From IMG/VR virus record IMGVR_UViG_3300028864_000011, positions 1-36,150 of that record: a DNA stretch of 36,150 bases; one strand, 5' to 3'. Below, piece after piece: positions 9,218 through 15,054 of the stretch. The translations under genes and the position numbers were made by a program. This stretch comes from a virus. The number at the start of each line of letters is the position of its first letter. Position 1 is the first letter of the stretch. The notes under the pieces are model-generated. The model saw only the letters and a list, made by a program, of their open reading frames with translations, did not search any database and was not told the origin of the DNA.

Positions 9218-9829
9218 CTATCCCCATTGTTCTGCCATAGCATCTGCTATTCCTTGAAATGTTTTACTTCTTTCACTGCTTCCACTAAATTTTCCATTAA
9301 AGCCTCCATATCTACCGCTTGGAGTAAAGGATTGGTTTAACCAACCAGTAGTAGGTTTTTCTAAAACATTAGTGTGACTCAATAGTGGCAATCCTTTTAT
9401 CCATAAACAAGTGCTTTTAGTATAAGGATGACCAAACTGCCAAGGTTGAATTATTTGGTCTGGTTTTCTATATCTACTACTAATAACTCCAATGGGATTT
9501 TCGATAACTATTTTATCGCACTTAGCATTAACAAATTTCATAAAAAACTCAATCGCTTCCTCCCGGCTCTTAGTTCTTTCAATCGCTTTATCTCCATATT
9601 TTTCTACATTAAACCAAGCGTTACCGGAAACAGTTAAATAGGTGCAAGGAGGGTGAGCAATAATCATATCCCAACCTTTATCTAATTGTTCTAAAACATC
9701 TCCTTTAATATGCCACTCAGGATGTCCGCCGGAACAATCTAAAATATCGCAAGAGTATGCTTCGTGACCTAATTTTCTAAACGCTTTACATACTGCTTGA
9801 CTTTCTTCACAAGCTATTAAAATTCTCAT
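9218..9829 (-). CDS. DNA cytosine methyltransferase-like protein (class I SAM fold)
   Basis: Encodes 203 aa. The N-terminus MRILIACEESQ resembles the SAM-binding first strand of phage DNA-methylase proteins. HPPC (residues 59-62) followed by TYL occupies the place of the catalytic PPC motif, and IVIENP (residues 108-112) matches the ENx motif of cytosine-C5 methyltransferases. It is short relative to the roughly 300-400 aa of full enzymes and has no obvious target-recognition domain, so sequence specificity is unclear. The family is frequent in phages. Possible roles are DNA protection against restriction or modification of a small substrate. The leader upstream (9867-9994) is highly structured and carries a promoter candidate. 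Confidence 0.65.
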   Translation of the reverse strand: MRILIACEESQAVCKAFRKLGHEAYSCDILDCSGGHPEWHIKGDVLEQLDKGWDMIIAHPPCTYLTVSGNAWFNVEKYGDKAIERTKSREEAIEFFMKFVNAKCDKIVIENPIGVISSRYRKPDQIIQPWQFGHPYTKSTCLWIKGLPLLSHTNVLEKPTTGWLNQSFTPSGRYGGFNGKFSGSSERSKTFQGIADAMAEQWG

Positions 9830-9866
9830 ATAAATATACTTAATTATTAAATCTCTTATAACACTT

Positions 9867-9994
9867 TAATTATTTGCTAAGCTAGTATAATGTCCACCTT
9901 TGCTCATACAAGTATTGTGGCTACCTAACTAGACTCATCTAATTAGTTATCGTAATAGCTTTTTACGACTCATTATACCGACTCAACAAACAAT
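9867..9994 (-). ncRNA. Structured leader element X1, upstream of the methyltransferase-like gene
   Basis: The element is bounded by TAATTATTTGCT (9867-9878) and TCAACAAACAAT (9983-9994), which are exactly the ends of a second element at 10214-10329. Read leftward, a hairpin TCGTAA/TTACGA (9963-9968 with 9950-9955) has a loop containing GCTA (9956-9959) that can pair with TAGC at 9920-9923. Between these lies a TAACTA/TAGTTA hairpin. The gene start is 38 bases downstream. This is a candidate cis-regulatory leader RNA, with no match to a known riboswitch that I can recognise. Confidence 0.45.
9884..9911 (-). promoter_or_regulatory. Candidate promoter proximal to the methyltransferase-like gene
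   Basis: On the - strand, TTGTAT (9906-9911) lies 16 bases before TATACT (9884-9889), a fair sigma70-type match. It is inside leader element X1 and would give a short-leader transcript for the 9829 gene. The evidence is spacing and base match only. Confidence 0.35.
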
Positions 9995-9999
9995 ATTAA
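9972..9999 (-). promoter_or_regulatory. Candidate promoter at the outer edge of leader X1
   Basis: On the - strand a perfect TATAAT (9972-9977) lies 16 bases after a weak -35 TTAATA (9994-9999). Transcription would start near 9965, within the first arm of the X1 hairpin, so the RNA would begin with the structured element. Confidence 0.4.
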
Positions 10000-10001
10000 G
10001 T

Positions 10002-10187
10002 TTAATCTTCTATTTCTACTTTCTTTTTAGACAAAGTAAATGTCATTAAATAACAAGAAAGTAAATACCACCAACCACTTATTCCTACCCAAAATACTAA
10101 GTAAGTTGTTCCAATTAAAACAATAACTGCCCATAACCATTCAAGTATCATTGATAAATTGTTTTTTTCTCGTGTCGTTGTTTTCAT
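10002..10187 (-). CDS. Small two-helix membrane protein
   Basis: Encodes 61 aa. Two hydrophobic segments, about residues 13-33 (rich in Trp, Val and Ile) and 35-52, are joined by a short Gly/Trp turn and flanked by charged ends (KTTTREKNN and KKKVEIED). The topology is probably N-in/C-in. I do not recognise a family. In the early block it could be a superinfection-exclusion or membrane-modifying protein, or an early holin, but none of these is shown. The ATG has the leader TAAATTATATG and lies 27 bases downstream of structured element X2. Confidence 0.6.
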   Translation of the reverse strand: MKTTTREKNNLSMILEWLWAVIVLIGTTYLVFWVGISGWWYLLSCYLMTFTLSKKKVEIED

Positions 10188-10200
10188 ATAATTTACATTT

Positions 10201-10340
10201 AATTTACCAATAGTAATTATTTGCTGGTAAGAACTGGGCTACTTTATTCACCCAGTTTGTAATATTGAGGTAGCGTATAAAAGAACTAAATATAAATACG
10301 CTTTTCAAGACCTCTTATCAACAAACAATTTACCAATAGT
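10201..10340. repeat. 14-bp perfect direct repeats bracketing leader X2
   Basis: AATTTACCAATAGT occurs at 10201-10214 and again at 10327-10340, exactly flanking the structured element 10214-10329. Recombination between the copies would delete the element. Alternatively the repeats are target-site duplications or paired regulator sites. Confidence 0.7.
10214..10329 (-). ncRNA. Structured leader element X2, upstream of the two-helix membrane protein
   Basis: It has the same ends as X1: TAATTATTTGCT (10214-10225) and TCAACAAACAAT (10318-10329). The interior differs. AACTGGG (10232-10238) pairs with CCCAGTT (10251-10257), and a larger nested stem is formed by GAGGT and GCGTAT with ATACGC and ACCTC between about 10266 and 10314. 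A short GCTAC/GTAGC pairing would interleave with the first stem. Conserved termini with a variable structured interior suggest a family of cis-acting leader RNAs. Confidence 0.45.
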
Positions 10341-10600
10341 GAAAGAAAGATGTGGCTGAGTTATAGTAAGAAATCTTCTATTTGTTCTTCACAACTTGAT
10401 TCAAATTCTTCAACTACTTTAATGGCTTCTCTTACTTTTTTAGCATCATCTTCGTTTTCGCATAATTTCTCTGGGTCTAAATAACCACCTTTAGATAAAT
10501 CATACCAAAAATCTGCTGTTTGAACTTCTTGTAAATTTTCTTTAATTTTCATATAAATTATATTATTTTATTAGCCACACATCTTTCTCTCGCTACTGGT
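10332..10600. repeat. Imperfect inverted repeats bracketing the 63-aa gene
   Basis: The reverse complement of 10332-10357 aligns with 10573-10600: both start AGCCACA and end TGGT, with a 2-base insertion and three transitions between. The arms flank the gene 10361-10552 within about 20 bases on each side. They could be remnants of a small mobile cassette, paired operators, or an mRNA end-to-end stem. Confidence 0.55.
10361..10552 (-). CDS. Small acidic protein of unknown function
   Basis: Encodes 63 aa and is strongly acidic in its second half, with one amphipathic helix predicted around residues 36-60. It has cysteines at two positions and no recognisable motif. The ATG has the typical leader TAATATAATTTATG, which is the main support that the gene is real. 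Small acidic early phage proteins often act as inhibitors or DNA mimics, but nothing here shows this. The gene is bracketed by inverted repeats and followed leftward by the direct repeats around X2. Confidence 0.55.
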   Translation of the reverse strand: MKIKENLQEVQTADFWYDLSKGGYLDPEKLCENEDDAKKVREAIKVVEEFESSCEEQIEDFLL

Positions 10601-10606
10601 TCCCAC

Positions 10607-11143
10607 TTAGTGATGACTGTTTAATTCTTCTAACTTAATTTTTAAATCTTCTATGATCGCCGTTAAATCTTCTACTGAATAACCTTTATGACTCCAAGCG
10701 TCTTTTACTAATTGATTAAACCATTCTAAGCCATAATCTCTTATAAGGTTCTCGGCGTAAACATCTAATTTACCAGAATAATATTTATTACATTGGCTAT
10801 CCTGAGGCTTTAAATTTCTAGGGTCAAAGTCAAGTTTATCGTGTTTGAAGTGTCCGGCTTGTAATTCTTTCCAATGCTTAACCGCTCCGCAGGTGTAGCA
10901 TTCGTTGTAGCCGTCTAAATTAGCCCCTGTGCGTCTTACAATCTCACTCATTAACTTCCACGCCTTTTTATGTAAAGTCTTGCGTAGCGACTCTTTAAAG
11001 CCTTTAGTGGACTCGTGTCTTTCTTTCTTAAGTCGTGCCTTTTCTTCTTTCTGTTCCTTGGTTCTAGCCTTTAGACAAGAATAACAGAAATTGCTATTGG
11101 CATATTTAGGTTTTAGTCCGCAAGTTTTACAAAGTTTAGTCAT
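10607..11143 (-). CDS. NinG/Rap-like recombination nuclease (HNH type)
   Basis: Encodes 178 aa. I chose ATG 11143 because it overlaps the stop of the upstream gene as ATGA. A GTG at 11158 gives a longer form but lacks a good leader. The N-terminus is a zinc ribbon (C5, C8, C20, C23). A highly basic helix follows. The core has CYTCG and ELQAGHF, then NLKPQDSQCNKYYSGK, the pattern of NinG family proteins in which the Cys/His cluster binds metal. NinG (Rap in lambda) promotes recombination by cutting branched DNA. With the annealing protein and exonuclease further upstream it would complete a phage recombination pathway. Confidence 0.75.
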   Translation of the reverse strand: MTKLCKTCGLKPKYANSNFCYSCLKARTKEQKEEKARLKKERHESTKGFKESLRKTLHKKAWKLMSEIVRRTGANLDGYNECYTCGAVKHWKELQAGHFKHDKLDFDPRNLKPQDSQCNKYYSGKLDVYAENLIRDYGLEWFNQLVKDAWSHKGYSVEDLTAIIEDLKIKLEELNSHH

Positions 11144-11514
11144 AGTTTTATGGTCCACTCTAGTGGCATTACTAAATTTTTAGGTAATTCAAATCTATTA
11201 AATAAACAAATCATATGGTTGTGGGTATGTCCACAAATTCCAGTCCCCACAGCAGTTAATAGAAAAGTTTTGTCTTGATTATCTTCACAACACTTAATAA
11301 GTTTTTTAATGTGTTCTAGTAACTCTTTATTTTCTATCTTATTCATTTGTTTATCCAGTGTAGGAAAAGCATAACATTGACCAGTTAATCCCTCCCCAAC
11401 TCCCCATTCAGCTCCAAACTGTTCATAGGCTTGTTTCGCCGCTCCCCCTAGATGATTCCCTAGTAAATTACTACCAAATACGAAAATTTGATTATCTTTA
11501 AGTTCTGTAATCAT
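11140..11514 (-). CDS. Macro-domain-like protein (A1S_2505 / T4 gp30.3-type)
   Basis: Encodes 124 aa. FVFGSNLLGNHLGGAAK (residues 11-27) followed by GAEWGVGEGLTGQCYAFPT matches a small family of macro-domain-like phage and bacterial proteins. The C-terminal half contains a TAVGTGICGH-type glycine loop expected to cradle a phosphate. Macro domains bind ADP-ribose or hydrolyse ADP-ribosyl groups, so removal of ADP-ribose from phage or host molecules is possible. Activity is not proven by sequence. It ends in an ATGA overlap with the NinG-like gene and starts 1 base after the repeat-protein gene, so these three genes form an operon. Confidence 0.6.
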   Translation of the reverse strand: MITELKDNQIFVFGSNLLGNHLGGAAKQAYEQFGAEWGVGEGLTGQCYAFPTLDKQMNKIENKELLEHIKKLIKCCEDNQDKTFLLTAVGTGICGHTHNHMICLFNRFELPKNLVMPLEWTIKL

Positions 11515-11515
11515 A

Positions 11516-12640
11516 TTATTCGTTGCTATCGTCAGTTTCTACAAACTTCTTATCAACTACTTTATACCACTGGTCAGCTTTAATTTTTTTATCATCAACT
11601 TTAGCAGATAAAACACATAAAGGTTTAGCATCTTCAAAATTATATCCCTCTTTCCATTCAGCAATAACAATCCAAGAACCTAGTGATGCTTTAGCTTTAG
11701 CTTTTCTTCCTATAGAACAAGCAATCGCATCGCTCGTTGAAGTAGCGGAGTGAGCACCATAGCCAGAAGTAGCGGAGTTAGCACGATTGCCAGAAGTAGC
11801 GGAGTGAGCATATTCGCCAGAAGTAGCGGAGTGAGCATCATTGCCAGAAGTAGCGGAGTGAGCATATTCGCCAGAAGTAGCGGAGTGAGCATCATTGCCA
11901 GAAGTAGCGGAGTGAGCATCATTGCCAGAAGTAGCGGAGTGAGCACCATGGCCAGAAGTAGCGGAGTGAGCACCATAGCCAGAAGTAGCGGAGTGAGCAT
12001 ATTCGCCAGAAGTAGCGGAGTGAGCACCATGGCCAGAAGTAGCGGAGTTAGCATCATTGCCAGAAGTAGCGGAGTGAGCATCATTGCCAGAAGTAGCGGA
12101 GTGAGCACCATAGCCAGAAGTAGCGGAGTGAGCACCATAGCCAGAAGTAGCGGAGTGAGCACCATGGCCAGAAGTAGCGGAGTGAGCACCATGGCCAGAA
12201 GTAGCGGAGTTAGCATCATTGCCAGAAGTAGCGGAGTGAGCACCATAGCCAGAAGTAGCGGAGTGAGCATATTCGCCAGAAGTAGCGGAGGTATTTTTGA
12301 AAATTGATTTTTTAGACGCTTTGTTCCAAATGAAATCAACTGATGCTTTGACTAAAGCCGGTAAGTCTAATTTAGCGGTTATTCTAATACCGTCTGTGAC
12401 TGATTTATTTTCGTCATCTTGAACTTTTCCAAAAGCTTCAATGATGCCAAACTCAGTCAATTTATTATTTTGTAGCAATGGATAATAAGTAAGTATATCT
12501 AATGGGTTTTTACAAAAATGAAAACCATTTGAACAAATACCAATTTCGCCATCCAATTTATAATCTTTTCCAATCTCATATTGGAAGTCCCTACATTTTA
12601 ATCCCCCATTAAAGGCTTTGTAGCCAATTACTTTTTTCAT
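11516..12640 (-). CDS. Nonapeptide-repeat protein (DUF7666-like ends, 20 SATSG repeats)
   Basis: Encodes 374 aa in three parts. Residues 1-115 (YKAFNGGLKCRDFQYEIGK, GICSNGFHFCKNPLDIL) match a phage/bacterial family that I believe is catalogued as DUF7666. Residues 118-297 are 20 tandem nonapeptides of the form SATSG-x-x-A-H/N, where x-x is EY, YG, ND, HG or NR, followed by a final SATS. Residues about 308-374 (IGRKAKAKASLGSWIVIAEW, DQWYKVVDKKF) are the family's C-terminal part. The repeats should fold as a regular beta solenoid. The family is known from many phages but its function is unknown to me. The ATG lies 9 bases downstream of a long leader hairpin. Repeat number is likely to vary between isolates. 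Confidence 0.8.
   Translation of the reverse strand: MKKVIGYKAFNGGLKCRDFQYEIGKDYKLDGEIGICSNGFHFCKNPLDILTYYPLLQNNKLTEFGIIEAFGKVQDDENKSVTDGIRITAKLDLPALVKASVDFIWNKASKKSIFKNTSATSGEYAHSATSGYGAHSATSGNDANSATSGHGAHSATSGHGAHSATSGYGAHSATSGYGAHSATSGNDAHSATSGNDANSATSGHGAHSATSGEYAHSATSGYGAHSATSGHGAHSATSGNDAHSATSGNDAHSATSGEYAHSATSGNDAHSATSGEYAHSATSGNRANSATSGYGAHSATSTSDAIACSIGRKAKAKASLGSWIVIAEWKEGYNFEDAKPLCVLSAKVDDKKIKADQWYKVVDKKFVETDDSNE
11738..12289 (-). repeat. 27-bp in-frame tandem repeat array
   Basis: About 20 tandem 27-bp units encode the nonapeptides of the 374-aa protein. The constant part (AGAAGTAGCGGAGT on the + strand) is nearly invariant at nucleotide level, while two codons per unit switch between five alternatives. 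Near-identity at silent sites indicates recent amplification or gene conversion. There are no CRISPR-like spacers. Confidence 0.95.
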
Positions 12641-12648
12641 AAATTTGT

Positions 12649-12711
12649 CGCTATTACGGTGGAGCGAGTGGCAGTAATCATAACTACTCGACTCGCACCG
12701 CCATAATAACG
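12649..12711 (-). promoter_or_regulatory. Long leader hairpin upstream of the repeat-protein gene
   Basis: Three stacked stems form one hairpin: 12649-12656 with 12704-12711 (8 pairs, one a G.U wobble only on the - strand), CGGTG with CACCG, and CGAGT with ACTCG, separated by 3-base bulges. The wobble supports an RNA made leftward. It ends 9 bases before the ATG at 12640, close enough to affect ribosome access. Confidence 0.55.
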
Positions 12712-12731
12712 GATTACTAATTATTTTTTAT

Positions 12732-12893
12732 TTAATGTTTTATTTTAAAATTTTCAATTATTAAATCCAACATCCCAGCTAAACTTTTCTTACCCTTAAT
12801 TTTTCTAATATATTCTAGATTATCAGGTTTAATTCCAATAGTTTTAGAATATTCACTTTTTTCCCAATTATTTCTATCTTTATTTTCTGACAT
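12732..12893 (-). CDS. Small RHH-like basic protein
   Basis: Encodes 53 aa, MSENKDRNN at the start and IKPDNLEYIRKIKGKKSLAG in the centre. Its leader ATTCAATATG fits the genome's start pattern. The central part resembles a ribbon-helix-helix DNA-binding protein (a short strand followed by two helices) such as small antitoxins or phage repressors, but the similarity is only by eye. It stands alone upstream of the repeat-protein gene with the 13118-13217 structured leader behind it. It may regulate local transcription. Confidence 0.5.
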   Translation of the reverse strand: MSENKDRNNWEKSEYSKTIGIKPDNLEYIRKIKGKKSLAGMLDLIIENFKIKH

Positions 12894-13117
12894 ATTGAAT
12901 AACTTTAATATATTTAACTAGTTCAACTTATTTAACTACTTCAAGTTGTTCCCTTTTCCTATGTTCTCTCTAACCCCAAGTGCTTGTCTTTAATCAGCGT
13001 TGTCCTAAGACTTGTTAAGCGTAAGTTTGGAGGTAGTGGAGATTGTAAAAGGGTAAAAGTATTGTTCCTCTTGTGATGATGAATCACTGGTTAAGCACGG
13101 GCTAGAGGTTAAAAAAA

Positions 13118-13217
13118 ATAGAAGTATGATTTTTAATTTATTCAACTGTTAGCCCCGCCAAGGTTCTAACTGTTGATATAAGCTAAAGCTCATACTTCTA
13201 TCTTATTGGCGGGGTTA
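13118..13217 (-). ncRNA. Interleaved inverted-repeat (pseudoknot-like) leader
   Basis: ATAGAAGTATGA (13118-13129) is a perfect 12-bp partner of 13190-13201. CCCCGCCAA (13153-13161) pairs with TTGGCGGGG (13206-13214) and extends by two or three pairs. The order is A-B-A'-B', so the stems are interleaved: either a pseudoknot or two mutually exclusive folds. A smaller GTTAG/CTAAC pairing (13148-13152 with 13166-13170) competes with the B arm. On the - strand the last arm is followed by eight T, so one fold looks like a terminator. The GC-rich arm stands out in a very A/T-rich region. Confidence 0.6.
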
Positions 13218-13230
13218 TTTAATTGATTAA

Positions 13231-13259
13231 ATTGTAAATCTTTTTATAGTTGGTGTCAA
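13231..13259 (-). promoter_or_regulatory. Leftward sigma70-type promoter
   Basis: On the - strand TTGACA (13254-13259) is 17 bases before TACAAT (13231-13236). The -35 overlaps an inverted repeat GGTGT-CA-ACACC that could be an operator. The predicted start near 13224 lies about 7 bases before the first arm of the structured element, so the transcript begins with that structure. Confidence 0.65.
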
Positions 13260-13264
13260 CACCT

Positions 13265-13429
13265 TTATTTTATTGGATTTTTTTGGAAATTTTGGACTTT
13301 ATCCACAGCACAGTTTTTACAAATAAATTTTACATCACTTTCTAAATAGACTAGATCGCCGACTTTAATTTCATAACCGCAGTCATCGCATAGTCTATTT
13401 GGTTTCTTGTTTTGAAGTATTAAAGACAT
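13265..13429 (-). CDS. Small zinc-finger protein
   Basis: Encodes 54 aa from ATG 13429 (leader ATTAACCTTATG). CDDC (C14, C17) and CKNC (C37, C40) form a four-cysteine zinc site around a short strand-turn segment. The C-terminus is basic (QNFQKNPIK). Such proteins are common in phage early regions and may bind DNA, RNA or a host protein. No specific family is recognised. It starts 4 bases after the stop of the preceding gene and is probably cotranscribed with it. Confidence 0.6.
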   Translation of the reverse strand: MSLILQNKKPNRLCDDCGYEIKVGDLVYLESDVKFICKNCAVDKVQNFQKNPIK

Positions 13430-13433
13430 AAGG

Positions 13434-14092
13434 TTAATTATATTTATTTTCAGCATCACGCTTTTTTAAAATCATATCAAACTTATCCATTCTCTCTAAA
13501 AGTAAAGAGATGTATTTTTGGTCGGCGTATTCCTTTGTTAACTTAGAACGGTTTTCAGCTTCAAGTCTTGAACATCCACACTCATCAATAATATTAGTTA
13601 ATTTGGCATAATATTGCTGAGTCTTATAAATACGGTCACGTTCTAAAATATCTTGAAAACTAATGAAAATAATCGCAGTATCTAACCAGTAATTATCTGG
13701 TATCTTAGTTTTATTAGCAATTGAATTTCTAAGATTATCGAGGGTGTCGGAAATAAACTTAATAGCCATATCTGCTTTTTCTCTCCATTCGGAGTCATCA
13801 GCCCCACTCATTAACTCATCAACTGTTGGCGGTTTAATCTCATCTCCCTCAATAATCTTAGACTCTGGGAAAATGGCCATAATCTTTTCGGCCACTGATT
13901 TGTCATCGGATTTAAGGGTGGTAAGAAAGTCAGTTAGTTCCATTAAGTCGCTATCAGTAATCTTTTGACTTCCTTGAATTTCTGCTAAAAGTTTGGCTAG
14001 TTCTTTGTTAAAAAACTTTTTTCTAATATAGGACTCGGAAACTCCGCAGATTAACTTTTCGTCTTTTTTTTTTCTTGTTTTATTGGTGGCAT
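13434..14092 (-). CDS. Unknown helical protein, probably made by -1 frameshift at A AAA AAG
   Basis: The conservative frame is 13434-13943 (169 aa, Glu/Lys-rich, helical, unrecognised). However, that frame stays open upstream to 14093 and encodes a plausible segment, DEKLICGVSESYIRKKF and KELAKLLAEIQ, without any ATG/GTG/TTG start. The only well-placed start is ATG 14092 (leader AATAATATG) in the neighbouring frame, which reads MPPIKQEKKK and then stops after a few codons. A run of ten A, with the codons AAA AAA AAG, ends exactly where the frames meet. A -1 slip on A AAA AAG gives the long frame, about 219 aa. An indel error in the homopolymer, or transcriptional slippage, would look the same. 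Confidence 0.55.
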
Positions 14093-14097
14093 ATTAT

Positions 14098-14457
14098 TTA
14101 AATTAATTTAGGTTGTGTTAATTGAGGTTTTAATTCTTCTAATGGCTTAATTTCATCTTGATAAGTAATGAACTCCATTGAACCATCAGGCATTTGTTTC
14201 CAGTCTCCCCTTACCTTAGGAGTTATTAGTCTTGGGTAGCTATCAGCGTTAACCTCTCCTTTAGACTTTAGCTCTAAGCCGTCTAAATCAGCCCCTACTT
14301 CAAGCAAGTTCTTCCAACGACTAAAGTTCCGATAAGCCATAACTAAATCAGTCTTGGCCCATTCTCCGCCCTCTAGTTTAAACTCTAGCCTAATAAAGTT
14401 TCCGCCATTACGGCTATATTTTGGTAAATGTATTTTTGTAATCGTTCCTTTAAACAT
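14098..14457 (-). CDS. Unknown early protein, possibly OB-like
   Basis: Encodes 119 aa beginning MFKGTITKIHLPKYSRNGGNFIRLEF. Alternating hydrophobic residues in the first 60 positions, separated by Gly/Asn turns, suggest a small beta barrel. The C-terminus is Pro/Gln-rich and probably disordered. This layout is reminiscent of single-stranded-DNA-binding phage proteins (barrel plus tail), but there is no acidic tip and I cannot name a family. It is the first gene after the strong promoter at 14631-14658 and its structured leader, which suggests it is made early. Confidence 0.55.
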   Translation of the reverse strand: MFKGTITKIHLPKYSRNGGNFIRLEFKLEGGEWAKTDLVMAYRNFSRWKNLLEVGADLDGLELKSKGEVNADSYPRLITPKVRGDWKQMPDGSMEFITYQDEIKPLEELKPQLTQPKLI

Positions 14458-14550
14458 ATTATTGTTTTAATAAAGATTTTAAATTCTCTATTTGGTTTCA
14501 TCCGAGTGTTTGAATCCTTTTTTATTTCCTCTAGTCATATAGTCAAAATA

Positions 14551-14625
14551 CACAAAACCCGCAATCTGCTTGTTCAAGGCTTTGACCACGGGTTTTGTGC
14601 TTATATAATTTTAGTGCCTTGAACA
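14551..14625 (-). ncRNA. H-type pseudoknot-like leader at a transcript 5' end
   Basis: CACAAAACCCG (14551-14561) pairs with CGGGTTTTGTG (14589-14599), 11 bp. TGTTCAAGGC (14571-14580) pairs with GCCTTGAACA (14616-14625), 10 bp. The arms are interleaved, with connecting loops of 9, 8 and 16 bases, which is sterically reasonable for an H-type pseudoknot. The predicted start of the promoter 14631-14658 is near 14624, so the RNA would begin at the first arm. The first gene starts 94 bases after the element. Similar topology occurs at 13118-13217. Confidence 0.65.
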
Positions 14626-14630
14626 CTATA

Positions 14631-14658
14631 ATTATAACATTTTGATTTTAATTGTCAA
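14631..14658 (-). promoter_or_regulatory. Strong leftward sigma70-type promoter
   Basis: On the - strand a consensus TTGACA (14653-14658) is 16 bases before a consensus TATAAT (14631-14636). The -35 lies within the near-palindrome TAATTGTCAATTA, a possible operator. It should drive the genes from 14457 leftward. Confidence 0.75.
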
Positions 14659-14724
14659 TTAAGTGGGCAGTATATAATTCCCCTAAAATTATACAGTGCC
14701 AAAAGGCAATTGTTTGTTTATTAA

Positions 14725-15054
14725 TTATTCAATACCTAGATTTATACTTCCGCATCTCTTCAATTGGTAAGCTTGTTGAATACCTGTAGGACGGCAACCA
14801 TTGATTGGTTTGATAATCGTTCTAAATTGAAAGTTAAAACGAGTATCACATTCAGTCCAAGGAGTGTATTCTACTTCCTTACACTGGTTAGCTAAGATAG
14901 CCAATAAAGTGTCTCCTTGCCAAGTTAGAACGCATTTTCCTTGTTCGGAATCATAATGATAACCGTTATCACAAGTTGGTTCACTTGCTTTTGCTACTGC
15001 GCTAAATCCGAATAAAATTAATCCGAATAAAGCAATCATTGCTATTTTTTTCAT
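14725..15054 (-). CDS. Secreted Cys-rich protein with W-x-x-C module
   Basis: Encodes 109 aa from ATG 15054 (leader TTTAAATATATG). The signal peptide has KK, a hydrophobic core at residues 5-16 and a cleavage site after AVAKA. The mature part has six cysteines in two modules: CDNGYHYDSEQGKC, and WTECD ... GC ... KRC. The second is like the thrombospondin-like W-x-x-C repeats frequent in Parcubacteria surface proteins. It sits in the early block between the exonuclease gene and the 14631 promoter. A secreted early protein could act on the host surface or on the partner cell of an epibiont. Function is unknown. Confidence 0.65.
   Translation of the reverse strand: MKKIAMIALFGLILFGFSAVAKASEPTCDNGYHYDSEQGKCVLTWQGDTLLAILANQCKEVEYTPWTECDTRFNFQFRTIIKPINGCRPTGIQQAYQLKRCGSINLGIE

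Larger units (their letters stand above)
12894..13264 (-). other. Noncoding interval holding a promoter and structured leader
   Basis: I see no credible gene in this 371-bp stretch on either strand. It holds a leftward promoter (13231-13259) and the interleaved inverted repeats at 13118-13217. Between 12894 and 13117 there are only weak short repeats such as CTTATTTAACTA-like A/T tracts near 12930. An RNA begun at about 13224 would have a leader of roughly 330 bases before the 53-aa gene. Confidence 0.6.

Noticed and set aside
11738-12289. A CRISPR-like array of regular 27-base repeats
   Set aside because: The repeats are contiguous and in frame within a protein gene; there are no spacers or cas genes.
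11738-12289. A diversity-generating retroelement behind the variable dipeptides
   Set aside because: No reverse transcriptase or template repeat is present, and changes are not limited to adenines.
11710-12339. Long frames in other phases of the repeat region, rich in LTPLLLAM or ARSSGVS
   Set aside because: They arise because a 27-base repeat keeps any stop-free frame open. The SATSG frame has the recognisable flanking domains and a proper leader.
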